NCBI GenBank assembly: GCA_943787265.1
Contig: CALSLT010000002.1
Coordinates: forward strand, 62,001-126,000
Length of the DNA: 64,000 nucleotides
Reading direction: 5' to 3'
Source of the DNA: an uncultured Planctomycetaceae bacterium
Lineage (GTDB): Bacteria; Planctomycetota; Planctomycetia; Planctomycetales; Planctomycetaceae
Each line of letters starts with the position of its first letter. The first letter of the stretch is position 1. The notes below the pieces were generated by a model. The model saw only the letters and a program-made list of their open reading frames with translations. It did not search any database and was not told the origin of the DNA. Shown here piece by piece: positions 56,459 through 64,000 of the stretch. A program made the translations under genes and the position numbers.

Positions 56459-57376
56459 TCACACGGGAGTGTCAGGCTCCTGGAAACCTTCCGGTTCGAT
56501 CTGAATCGTGACATGGTCAATTGAGAACTTCTTGATCACGACGTCACGGACGCTCTGCAGAACCTTGTCGTACGGCAGTGAACCGTCGGAAACGATGTGG
56601 CAGGACACCGAGTCCATGCCGCTGGTGATCGTCCAGACGTGGAGGTCGTGAACTTCGGCAACGCCTGGTGTCTCGATCAAAGCCGCTTCCATTTCCGGAA
56701 CGTTGACATTCGCAGGCGCGGCTTGCATCAGCACCCACACCGAATCCGAAAGTAGCCGCCACGCCGAAACCACAACCAGCAGAGAAATCACCGCCGAGAT
56801 GATGGGATCGGCGATGTACCAGCCAAAATTCTGAATCAGCAACCCGGCAACAATCGCAGCGACACTTCCTAGCGTGTCCGACATCACGTGCAGCCACGCA
56901 CCACGAACATTCAGGTTGTGATCTTTTCCACCGTGCAGAACCGCCAGCCCGAACAGGTTGACGATCAGCCCGCCGACGGCGATCCACATCATCAGCCCGC
57001 CCTGCACTTTTGGTGGATCGCTGAACCGGTGCCAGGCTTCGTAGATGATAAAAAACGAAACAGCAACCAGCGTCGCTCCATTGACCAGCGCCGCCAGAAT
57101 CTCGGCGCGGTAGTACCCGAACGTGCGTTGCGAACCGGCAGGCCGATCAGCAATCCAGATCGCAAAAACACTCAGAGCTAACGAGGCCACATCCGCAAAC
57201 ATGTGCCCGGCATCGGCGAGCAACGCCAGCGAGTTACTGAGCAGCCCGCCAACAACTTCGGCAACCATATAGCCGGCTGCCAGAATCAGCGTCAGCAGAA
57301 GACGTTTTCGATTCGCTGTCGAGTGCGAGTGCCCATGATGTCCACAGTGATCATGGCCGTGAGAATGGCAGCTCAT
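56459..57376 (-). CDS. Cation diffusion facilitator (CzcD/ZitB-like zinc efflux)
   Basis: A 305-residue inner-membrane transporter that expels zinc or similar divalent cations in exchange for protons. The N-terminus is His-rich (HSHGHDHCGHHGHSHS). Six membrane helices follow, with metal-site residues in ADAGHMFADV (helix 2) and HVMSDTLGS (helix 5), and a ferredoxin-like cytoplasmic C-terminal domain with the VAEVHDLHVWTITSGM motif. Length and layout match ZitB/CzcD. It lies 54 bases after the CcsA-like gene on the same strand. No metal-responsive regulator is beside it. Confidence 0.93.
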   Translation of the reverse strand: MSCHSHGHDHCGHHGHSHSTANRKRLLLTLILAAGYMVAEVVGGLLSNSLALLADAGHMFADVASLALSVFAIWIADRPAGSQRTFGYYRAEILAALVNGATLVAVSFFIIYEAWHRFSDPPKVQGGLMMWIAVGGLIVNLFGLAVLHGGKDHNLNVRGAWLHVMSDTLGSVAAIVAGLLIQNFGWYIADPIISAVISLLVVVSAWRLLSDSVWVLMQAAPANVNVPEMEAALIETPGVAEVHDLHVWTITSGMDSVSCHIVSDGSLPYDKVLQSVRDVVIKKFSIDHVTIQIEPEGFQEPDTPV

Positions 57377-57430
57377 CCTGGCTTTCGTCGCCTCCGTCCT
57401 GGAGTTCTTATTGACGACCGCGTCGCCGCC

Positions 57431-58291
57431 CTACCCTGCCAACAGCTTATGGCCACTTCCTGTCAAAACCTGCAGCCCGACGATTGTCAGCAACAGAAAG
57501 CCGCAGGCCCACACGGTCAACAAAGCAACCTGTTTCGCAGCGGCGCGTTTGGTCGAAACCAGCCAGCAGAAAAGGCCAAGCATTACCACCCAGCCGATAC
57601 CCGAGCCGACCACCAAAGGATCACTGAAAGAAAGTTGAGTCGCCGTTCGTTTGGCGACGATTCCCAGCAGAACACCCGCGGCCATTCCCAGCGAGAGTGT
57701 CGGAACAGACACTACAATGGCCCACCAGTTCCAGCGTGCCAGTCGGGCGAGGCTTGGCAAAGCGACGCCTTCCTGCATTCCCTGTTTTTGTTTCAAACGG
57801 CGATGCTGAATCAGATACATCGTCGCCAGAATCAATCCACCGATGACGCCCACAATTCCGAATATCAACATCGAAACATGCAGCATCACCCATCCGCGAG
57901 CGGCTTTCTCTGAGAGCTCCTGCGCACTGACCAGTTGGTTTGGCTCAAGACTAATGAACCGTGACGCGCTGACCAGAACCAGCACGACGGGAAGCACGAA
58001 CGCTCCGAGCGGCAGTTGCCAATCGAGCATCGTCAGAAACAGATAGATCAGCACGGCGACCCAGGCGAGCACCAGTAGCCAGTCGTGGGACGACGCCATT
58101 AACGGAGGCAAATCGACGTTGCGACTTCGGACAAGCAGGTAAACTGAGTGCGCGAACAGGCCGGCAATTGACGCACCAACCGTCAGAGTGTGGTTCAGTC
58201 GGCTCTGTCCTCGAAATCGCAGAAACGCAAACGCCGTAGCGACCACGTAACTGGCGAGAAAACAGAAAACACTGACCTTCTCCATCCACAT
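57431..58291 (-). CDS. CcsA/HemX/YpjD-type multi-pass membrane protein
   Basis: A 286-residue protein with about eight membrane helices, matching the HemX/YpjD branch of the cytochrome c assembly (CcsA) superfamily. The conserved His lie in LFAHSVYLL and WVMLHVSMLIFG, separated by helices; the tryptophan-rich haem-handling motif of full CcsA is not obvious. The start at 58291 is preferred because GGAG lies upstream; a GTG at 58309 is an alternative. It could aid haem delivery to the c-type haem proteins that this organism exports, but this is inference from family. It follows the sigma-54 activator gene by 73 bases. Confidence 0.8.
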   Translation of the reverse strand: MWMEKVSVFCFLASYVVATAFAFLRFRGQSRLNHTLTVGASIAGLFAHSVYLLVRSRNVDLPPLMASSHDWLLVLAWVAVLIYLFLTMLDWQLPLGAFVLPVVLVLVSASRFISLEPNQLVSAQELSEKAARGWVMLHVSMLIFGIVGVIGGLILATMYLIQHRRLKQKQGMQEGVALPSLARLARWNWWAIVVSVPTLSLGMAAGVLLGIVAKRTATQLSFSDPLVVGSGIGWVVMLGLFCWLVSTKRAAAKQVALLTVWACGFLLLTIVGLQVLTGSGHKLLAG

Positions 58292-58364
58292 CGACGGATT
58301 CTCCGACACCTTGACGCTTAACGAAAGACCGCTTGAACCTGACCTGGTCGGCGGATTCCGACAG

Positions 58365-59417
58365 CTATCGGCTTTCGGAATCCAGACCGTATTCGGTCAC
58401 TTTTTTGTGCAGAGTGTTGCGGTTAATGCCAAGCCGTTCGGCTGCTTTGATCTGCACTCCCTGGCACTGTCGCAACATCTGACTGAGCAGTTGCCGCTCC
58501 ACCAGACCCATCACTTTTTCGAAAGGCTTGGACTCGTCAGCGTACTCGGTGAGCCCCAGGGTGACCAGTTCTTCTGCGGTCTTCTCAGCCCCGCCCGTTC
58601 GGTGTCTGCCAATCCGGACCGGTGCTAGGCCTCGAACATGCGGTGGCAGCAGATCGGCCGTGAACTCGCCGTTGCGAAGCAGCACCAGCGCCCGCTCGGC
58701 ATAGTTCTGCAATTCCCGGACGTTCCCTGGCCAGGAATATGACTTGAGAGCCTCGATGGTCTCTTTGGCGATTGTCGGTACCGGCCGGCGGTTGATCTCT
58801 GCATAAATCCCGACGAAATGCTCGATCAGTGCGGGGATGTCGTCAGGCCGTTCCCGCAGCGGCGGCAGGTAAATCGGCACAACGTTCAGCCGATAGTAGA
58901 GGTCTTCTCGAAAACGCCCAGCTTCGATTTCGTCCAGCAGATCACGATTGGTGGCAGCCACGATCCGGCAATCCACTCGAATCGTTTTCGTGTCACCGAC
59001 CCGTTCGAACTCCTGCTCCTGCAGAACTCGCAGCAGTTTTACCTGCAGCGTGTAGCTGACCGAATTGATCTCGTCGAGAAAAATCGTGCCGCCGTGAGCC
59101 GCTTCAAATCGGCCAGTGCGATTTTCATTGGCGCTGGTAAAGGCACCTTTGACGTGTCCGAACAGTTCACTTTCCAGCAGGCTTTCGCTCAATGCTCCGC
59201 AATTCACGCGAACAAACGGCCCCGACGCTCGCGGACTCAGTTCGTGAACCGCCCGCGCGATCAGCTCTTTCCCGGTGCCTGTTTCACCAGTCAGCAGAAC
59301 AGTCGTCGAAGCCGGGGCTACCAGTCGCGAAAGCTCGAAAACCTCGCGCATGGCAGGGCTGCTTCCGATCATTCCAGCGATCGAGTCCGCCGGGCCTGAG
59401 TCAGACGCGGTAGTCAT
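58365..59417 (-). CDS. Sigma-54-dependent transcriptional activator without receiver domain
   Basis: A 350-residue enhancer-binding protein made of an AAA+ domain and a C-terminal Fis-type helix-turn-helix. Walker A is GETGTGKE (44-51), Walker B is GTIFLDE (110-116), and the sigma-contact loop reads GAFTSA (91-96) where most activators have GAFTGA. The sensor-1 IVAATNRDL and the DIPALIEHF and [11 protein letters not shown] segments follow. The C-terminal helix-turn-helix includes [17 protein letters not shown]. The start at 59417 has an AGGA site. Without an N-terminal receiver or sensor domain, activity may be controlled by another protein. No clear -24/-12 promoter was found nearby. Confidence 0.9.
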   Translation of the reverse strand: MTTASDSGPADSIAGMIGSSPAMREVFELSRLVAPASTTVLLTGETGTGKELIARAVHELSPRASGPFVRVNCGALSESLLESELFGHVKGAFTSANENRTGRFEAAHGGTIFLDEINSVSYTLQVKLLRVLQEQEFERVGDTKTIRVDCRIVAATNRDLLDEIEAGRFREDLYYRLNVVPIYLPPLRERPDDIPALIEHFVGIYAEINRRPVPTIAKETIEALKSYSWPGNVRELQNYAERALVLLRNGEFTADLLPPHVRGLAPVRIGRHRTGGAEKTAEELVTLGLTEYADESKPFEKVMGLVERQLLSQMLRQCQGVQIKAAERLGINRNTLHKKVTEYGLDSESR

Positions 59418-59699
59418 TATGCGTCCTAAGTCACTTCTAAACAGAGGTTTGCGACGCATTCAATCGAAAGGCGACCTGAAATATCGGGCCAAGTCCTTTC
59501 GTGAGCACATGAATGTTCGCGAATTGCTCACATTGTGCGCGCATTCTAAGCACGTCGTCAAGCATTGTCTCGTCCGGAAACCCTGGCGTAACAGCGACAA
59601 ACCACCAACGAGGCGATCGACGGCCAGTTCTGCCTTTGCTGCGCGCACCGAACGCTCTTGATCGGCTGTAACTTCACGGGAAATAGCTTCGCCTCGCAG

Positions 59700-60854
59700 T
59701 CACCGCCCTGCGAATTCATCAACAACAGCGGTCACATCGGACTCGGGAACGTCCGTAAACGTTGTTACATGCCCCATTTTTGTCGGCAGGATGAATCGAA
59801 GCTGGCCACCGACGGCTTTCTTATCAAGCCTCATCTTTGAAAGAATATCGTCGGTCGAGAATGCCGCCGGATCAGGCAGATCAGTCATCACCTCGATCTG
59901 CTGCAGCAGGTTTCGTTGCCGAGCTGTCATGTCAGCGTCGATCAGTCCGCGTTTCTCAGCAAGCCGGCTGGCGTAGAGCATGCCGACCGAAACTGCCTCG
60001 CCGTGCATCAATTCGCCATAGCCGGCGAGAGCTTCGAAGGCGTGAGCGTACGTGTGGCCGTAATTCAGAACTGCTCGCAATCCGGTCCGCTCGTACTCGT
60101 CCTCTTTGACAACGTGCGCCTTCAGTTCGCAACTGCGAGCGATAATGCTCCGCAGCACTGCCGGCTCGCGAGCGTTGATTCCGTCGACGTTCTGCTCGAG
60201 GAATTCGAAAAAATCAGCGTCAAGAATAACTCCGTACTTAACGACTTCCGCCAGTCCGCTGCGATAATCCCGGTCCGGCAGCGTGGAGAGAACTGACGTG
60301 TCTATGAAAACGCCCAGCGGCTGATAGAACGACCCGATTAGATTCTTCGCCGCGGCCAGGTTGACGCCTACTTTACCGCCGACCGAGCTGTCGACATCCG
60401 CCAGCAGCGTTGTCGGAACCTGTACGAATGGGACTCCGCGGTTGTATGTGGCCGCCAGAAAACCGGACGCATCGCCAATCACTCCCCCGCCAACGGCGAC
60501 GACAACCGTCCGACGATCAGCCTTCATCTCGACCATGCGTTCGTACAAGCCGGAAATGACAGAGAGCGATTTCGTTTTTTCGCCAGGCTCCAACTCCGCC
60601 AATTCGACTCGAAAACCTGCAGCCGTCAGGCTGTCCCGCACGACGTTTGCATGACCAGCCACATTGCGATCCGTCACGACCAAAGCCGATTGCTGAGTCG
60701 AACTTGCTCCGAGCCGCTGATCGAGCCAGCCAGCAACGGAATCGCCCACTACCGTGAGCTGGTCGCTGCAAATCTGAATGTCGTAACTACGTTCGGCCAG
60801 ATCAACGTTCACAGTGAGCGAGTCTGCAGATGACGAATCGGATTGCTGAGTCAT
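59700..60854 (-). CDS. aroB: 3-dehydroquinate synthase
   Basis: A 384-residue enzyme that converts DAHP to 3-dehydroquinate, the second step of the shikimate pathway. Family motifs: EPGEKTKSL, the NAD-binding GGGVIGDASGFLAATYNRG, VPTTLLADVDSSVGGKVGVN, RSGLAEVVKYG, and zinc-ligand segments LNYGHTYAHAFE and HGEAVSVGM. About 15 extra residues (Ser/Gln/Asp-rich) precede the fold. No other shikimate gene lies beside it. It is at the upstream end of the long minus-strand run, separated from the sigma-54 activator gene by 282 bases. Confidence 0.95.
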   Translation of the reverse strand: MTQQSDSSSADSLTVNVDLAERSYDIQICSDQLTVVGDSVAGWLDQRLGASSTQQSALVVTDRNVAGHANVVRDSLTAAGFRVELAELEPGEKTKSLSVISGLYERMVEMKADRRTVVVAVGGGVIGDASGFLAATYNRGVPFVQVPTTLLADVDSSVGGKVGVNLAAAKNLIGSFYQPLGVFIDTSVLSTLPDRDYRSGLAEVVKYGVILDADFFEFLEQNVDGINAREPAVLRSIIARSCELKAHVVKEDEYERTGLRAVLNYGHTYAHAFEALAGYGELMHGEAVSVGMLYASRLAEKRGLIDADMTARQRNLLQQIEVMTDLPDPAAFSTDDILSKMRLDKKAVGGQLRFILPTKMGHVTTFTDVPESDVTAVVDEFAGR

Positions 60855-61047
60855 GAGATTTCGTTTCGAGACGGATCAGTAATGCGTAGATATACAACTC
60901 GCGAGGAATGATAGACAACGACGCTGGCCACGTCTTCAGATCGAAACTCTCGACAGTTTCAGAACTCAACCGCTCTGAAAGTGTCATGTGACGTTCCGCG
61001 AGTTATCTTCTGCGACAACTCACGCAGACCACCGATTGGAGACGTCC

Positions 61048-61467
61048 ATGCCTGCCGTATTTTTCTGGGAACATACTGTTCGCGAAGAGGAAATCGACGA
61101 GCAGGGGCACGTCAATAATCTGGAGTATCTAAAGTGGATGCAGTCGGCGGCGGTCGCTCACTCGGCCGAGCAGGGCTGGTCTCCCGAGCGGTACATTGAG
61201 GATGGCTCGGCGTTCGTCGTGAGGTCTCACTCGATCGAGTATCTCGCCGCGACTTTCGCAGGGCAGAACGTCGTCGTGGAAACTTGGGTCACCGGCTTCC
61301 AAAAAGTCACATCGCTACGCAAATACCTCATCCGCCGCCCAGACGATGACGCACTGCTGGCTCGCGCCGAGACAAACTGGGCCTACATCGGCCGCAAGCA
61401 TGGCGTCCCTCGACGTATCCCCCAGGAACTGATCGACAGCTTCGAACCCGCGCCGGATCATGAGTGA
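61048..61467 (+). CDS. 4HBT hotdog-fold acyl-CoA thioesterase
   Basis: A 139-residue thioesterase of the YbgC/4-hydroxybenzoyl-CoA thioesterase group. The conserved Asp lies in the REEEIDEQGHVNNLEYLKWM segment, where D..GHVNN..Y is the family signature, followed by SIEYLAATFAGQNVVVETWV. The ATG at 61048 is chosen because GGAGACG lies upstream and the hotdog strand follows directly; an earlier in-frame start adds 20 unrelated residues. It hydrolyses acyl-CoA or acyl-ACP esters in the cytoplasm; chain preference is unknown. It is convergent with the second DUF1501 gene. Confidence 0.87.
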   Translation: MPAVFFWEHTVREEEIDEQGHVNNLEYLKWMQSAAVAHSAEQGWSPERYIEDGSAFVVRSHSIEYLAATFAGQNVVVETWVTGFQKVTSLRKYLIRRPDDDALLARAETNWAYIGRKHGVPRRIPQELIDSFEPAPDHE

Positions 61468-61492
61468 GGGGCGAGATTCGACCACCAGATTT

Positions 61493-62851
61493 CTACACGA
61501 TCTCGCGGATTGGAATCCGGTTTTCGATCAGGTACTGAGGTCGGCCTGTCGGGTCGGAGATCGTCGTCGTGCCGGGGTCGATGCCGAGGTTGTGGTAGAT
61601 CGTCGCGATGACTTCCTGCATATGAACCGGGCGATCGAGGGCGTATTCGCCGAGGCGGTTGGTCGCTCCGATCGCCTGGCCAGTTCTCATGCCGCCGCCG
61701 GCCAGCAGGCAGCAGCTGACTCGCGGCCAGTGATCTCGGCCGGAGTTTGGATTGACGCGCGGTGTGCGACCGAACTCGCCCCACACGGCAACCGTTGTGT
61801 CTTCCAGCATTCCTCGGTCGTCGAGATCCTGAATCAGCGCCGCGACACCCTGGTCGAGTTTTCCGCCGTGGTCGCGGACAAGATCGAAGTTCTTGCTGTG
61901 GCTGTCCCAGCGCCCGTACGACATCGTCACCGAACGAACTCCAGCTTCGACCAGCCGTCGAGCAACGAGCATGTGACTGTTCACAGTCGGCGCACCGTCG
62001 TACTGATACTGATACGGCTTGCCGTCTCCGTAGCGGGCGACGAGTTCCGGATCCTCTTTGCTGACGTCGAGCGCGTCGAGCAGTTTATTAGAAGTCAGGA
62101 CTCCGAAGGCGGCTTGATTGAATGCGTCCATCCCTTTGAGCAGCCCGCCGGAATCCGCTTTTCGCTTCAACTGATCAAGGCCACCGAGCAGCGACTGACG
62201 GTCTTGCAACCGGTCGAGTGTCACGCCGTTGAGTTTGAGATTCGCAAGACCGTCGCTGTCCGGCTTGAACGGGGCGTATGCTGCACCCAGGAATCCTGGG
62301 CCTCCGGGTTCTGACCAGGGAACGTGTCGTGTTTTATCAGCGAGAGCCATCGCTGGTGGGACGCTCGGCTGAGTCGGACCGAACAGTTTTGACATCACGG
62401 GGCCAATTGCCGGGCGGCCGCCGATCGATGTGCTGTTTCGGCGATCCCATCCGCTGAAGCATTGAAACGCGTCGTGACCGCCAGCGCAGCCGACGATCGA
62501 CCGAATGAAGACGAACTTTTCCGCAGCGGCAGCGATTTTCGGAAAACATTCGCCGATCTGAATTCCTGGCACGGACGTCGCGATCGGGTCAAAGTCGCCA
62601 CGAATTTCCTGTGGAGCGTCCGTCTTGATCTCTCCCACATGTCCTGATGCGGAGGCCCGCCGCCCAGAAATATGTTGATCACAGCCTTGTGACGTCCACC
62701 GGTTGGGCTCGCGGCTTCGGCTCAGGAGGAGGAGGTCTGGCAGTCCGAGACTGGCGGTGCCAGCCATCGAAAATCCACCGACTTTCAGAAAGCCGCGGCG
62801 CGAAATTCCGTCACAATACGATTTCTGGCGAGGACCGAGGATGGTCAGCAT
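61493..62851 (-). CDS. DUF1501 protein with an internal out-of-frame patch
   Basis: A 452-residue DUF1501 protein starting at 62851 with a GGAG site and a twin-arginine-like signal (SRRGFLKVGGF). The family pattern is clear from residue 74 (EIKTDAPQEIRGDFDPIA) to the end, including VEAGVRSVTMSYGRWDSH, GEFGRTPRVNPNSGRDHWP and IYHNLGIDPG. Residues about 43-73 are not DUF1501-like. In the +1 frame the same bases encode the expected NIFLGGGPPHQDMW motif. The sequence thus has two frameshifts (near 62720 and 62632) that cancel out. The protein is open throughout but lacks a conserved motif, so it is either inactive or a sequencing artefact. Confidence 0.8.
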   Translation of the reverse strand: MLTILGPRQKSYCDGISRRGFLKVGGFSMAGTASLGLPDLLLLSRSREPNRWTSQGCDQHISGRRASASGHVGEIKTDAPQEIRGDFDPIATSVPGIQIGECFPKIAAAAEKFVFIRSIVGCAGGHDAFQCFSGWDRRNSTSIGGRPAIGPVMSKLFGPTQPSVPPAMALADKTRHVPWSEPGGPGFLGAAYAPFKPDSDGLANLKLNGVTLDRLQDRQSLLGGLDQLKRKADSGGLLKGMDAFNQAAFGVLTSNKLLDALDVSKEDPELVARYGDGKPYQYQYDGAPTVNSHMLVARRLVEAGVRSVTMSYGRWDSHSKNFDLVRDHGGKLDQGVAALIQDLDDRGMLEDTTVAVWGEFGRTPRVNPNSGRDHWPRVSCCLLAGGGMRTGQAIGATNRLGEYALDRPVHMQEVIATIYHNLGIDPGTTTISDPTGRPQYLIENRIPIREIV

Positions 62852-63251
62852 GGCAGGTCTCCGGAGGCGGGAACGAACGCTGAATACAAACATCGGCAGT
62901 TGATTTCAACGTTCGTTGATCTGTTTGAAATTACCCGCGCCAGCCGGACCGGTCAACGGATGTCTGCCCGAACGCGGTGTATCCGCGACTGGGTTCTGCG
63001 GAATCATCAGAGTCGAAGGAATCGAAAAGCCGGGTAAGGTAGCCCGTTCGAACGGCTCAGTCGGTTCTGCTGTTGATTCTGACGGCTTTTCTCGTACAGA
63101 ACTGACTGGTAGCCTTTGACCGGCTAGCCTGAGCGACCGAAACTGACGTAACGGACGGCGGTTCATACAGAACGCCGATTACTCCGAGAGATTCCCGGCA
63201 GCATTAAGCTCGCCAGATTTGCACAGAAGCGAGCTGATTCAGGAGGACTTG
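62852..63251. other. 400-base divergent intergenic region
   Basis: It lies between the second DUF1501 gene and the last gene of the window. No small gene, RNA gene or repeat is recognised. The 3' end holds a perfect AGGAGG ribosome-binding site at 63241-63246 that fixes the start at 63252. Confidence 0.5.
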
Positions 63252-64000
63252 ATGACTCATCGCCCCGCCGCCCCAACAGAACTGCAGACCGACGAACGGT
63301 CCGCGGGCGACGGTGACGATTCTATTGAGTTTGCCGAGTTCACAGGTGATGACGCTGAGTGGGAAAATGCATACGACGGTGTGGCCAGTTCGGCGGCGGC
63401 CGTCGAGTCACCCGAAGCCGAACCGCCGGCCTGGTTCAAAAGCCGTACTGTTGATGTCACCGAACCGGCTTCTTCCAAAGACGCTTCACACGGGATCGAC
63501 ACCTCTGAGCCGTCAGAGTCTGAAGGAGTCACGCCACGACAACGCAAGCGACGAAGGCGAGGCGCATCGGACAAACAGAGAAGGTCCAGGACTGGCGATC
63601 CACTGATCGAGACCGCTGATGAAGAACCACCACTCGATTGGAAGAAGGACTGGAAGAAGATCGCCCTCGCCTGGCTCATCAGCACCGCTTCGTGCGGCTA
63701 CGGCGTTTCGCTCATCTTTCACATGGTGATGCTGGCTGGGATGTCGGCCATCGTTTACACGAGCATGGATGACAACGTGTCGGTGGTGACGACCATCACC
63801 GATGCCGATGGGATGCCGATCGAGTTTACTGAGATCATGGACCTGACTGTTGAATCGGCTGGCAGCTCGGAGAATCAGCTTCCACAGCTCACGAAGATTC
63901 CGATCACGAATGCCGAGGCGGAGATCAGCAGCAGCCTGCTCGACAGCACGGCCAGCAACGCAGGAAACAACGGAGAAGGCGGCGACACTGACGAAGGCTT
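63252..64000 (+). CDS. N-terminal part of a membrane protein, cut by the window end
   Basis: The ATG at 63252 follows an AGGAGG site by five bases, and the frame stays open for 249 codons to the window edge with no stop. The first 140 residues are acidic and Pro/Ala-rich with a short basic stretch (RQRKRRRRGASDKQRR), so this part is probably cytoplasmic. One membrane helix follows (IALAWLISTASCGYGVSLIF and HMVMLAGMSAIV), then a polar, Thr/Asp/Glu/Ser-rich external part. No named domain is visible. The antisense frame over this stretch is rejected as a gene. Confidence 0.75.
   Translation, partial: MTHRPAAPTELQTDERSAGDGDDSIEFAEFTGDDAEWENAYDGVASSAAAVESPEAEPPAWFKSRTVDVTEPASSKDASHGIDTSEPSESEGVTPRQRKRRRRGASDKQRRSRTGDPLIETADEEPPLDWKKDWKKIALAWLISTASCGYGVSLIFHMVMLAGMSAIVYTSMDDNVSVVTTITDADGMPIEFTEIMDLTVESAGSSENQLPQLTKIPITNAEAEISSSLLDSTASNAGNNGEGGDTDEG

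Noticed and set aside
58440..58500. TGGCAC followed by a GCAACA sequence as a sigma-54 promoter
   Set aside because: It lies inside the activator coding region, and the spacing and -12 box do not match the consensus.
63257..63685. A 142-codon minus-strand frame
   Set aside because: It is antisense to the AGGAGG-preceded gene at 63252, which is open to the window end.
1..64000. CRISPR array, prophage, transposase or restriction-modification system
   Set aside because: No regular direct repeats, integrase, transposase, capsid or nuclease/methylase pair could be found.

Overview
The window is bacterial chromosome from a member of the Planctomycetota, most likely the order Planctomycetales; the genus cannot be set from sequence alone. 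The evidence is the set of lineage-typical proteins: two DUF1501 proteins, a DUF1549/DUF1553 protein with c-type haem motifs, a PSCyt1/WD40 protein, a sulfatase with a C-x-P-S-R site, von Willebrand A (VWA) proteins, a BON-repeat protein and very large secreted PQQ/TPR proteins. Core genes (recA, fabF, proB, aroB, truB, rlmB, tRNA-Asp) are interspersed. I see no phage, insertion sequence, integrase, CRISPR array or secondary-metabolite cluster, so this reads as a stable chromosomal segment.

Layout. 1-9 kb: HD phosphohydrolase, VWA membrane protein, a two-gene unit of unknown function (zinc-ribbon/acidic membrane protein plus an overlapping secreted protein) and a YfbK-like VWA lipoprotein. 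9-14.2 kb: a divergent pair of a Gln/Tyr/Pro-rich exported protein and a triple-BON protein, then a sodium:solute symporter. 14.2-19.2 kb (minus): a frameshifted GNAT gene, a class III CoA transferase, tRNA-Asp with clear promoter and terminator, proB and fabF. 19.8-24.4 kb (plus): a MacA-like adaptor with C-terminal EF-hands, a MacB-like permease without an ATPase gene, and an RlmI-like methyltransferase. 24.4-27.4 kb (minus): a divergent UvrA paralogue; then truB (plus).

28.6-37.9 kb (minus) is the most distinctive block: DUF1501 protein, PPC-domain protein, DUF1549/DUF1553 haem-motif protein and PSCyt1-WD40-coiled-coil protein, all exported and all in one direction. 38.4-45.4 kb: TlpA-like thioredoxin, a YdjM-like hydrolase operon, SDR, rlmB, HtrA-like protease and recA. 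45.8-47.3 kb: sulfatase. 47.4-60.9 kb is a long minus-strand run: aroB, sigma-54 activator, CcsA/HemX-like membrane protein, zinc/cation efflux protein, TPR-response-regulator protein, small helical protein, 1575-residue PQQ/TPR protein and M20 peptidase. 61-64 kb: thioesterase, a second DUF1501 gene carrying a compensated double frameshift, and the 5' part of a membrane protein that runs off the window.

How the genes work together. The exported haem-motif/DUF1501/PPC group looks like one cell-envelope assembly of unknown function. The adaptor and permease form the membrane half of a MacAB-type exporter. The TPR-response regulator, the small helical protein and the PQQ protein are co-directional and may be a signalling/envelope unit, but this is inference from order only.
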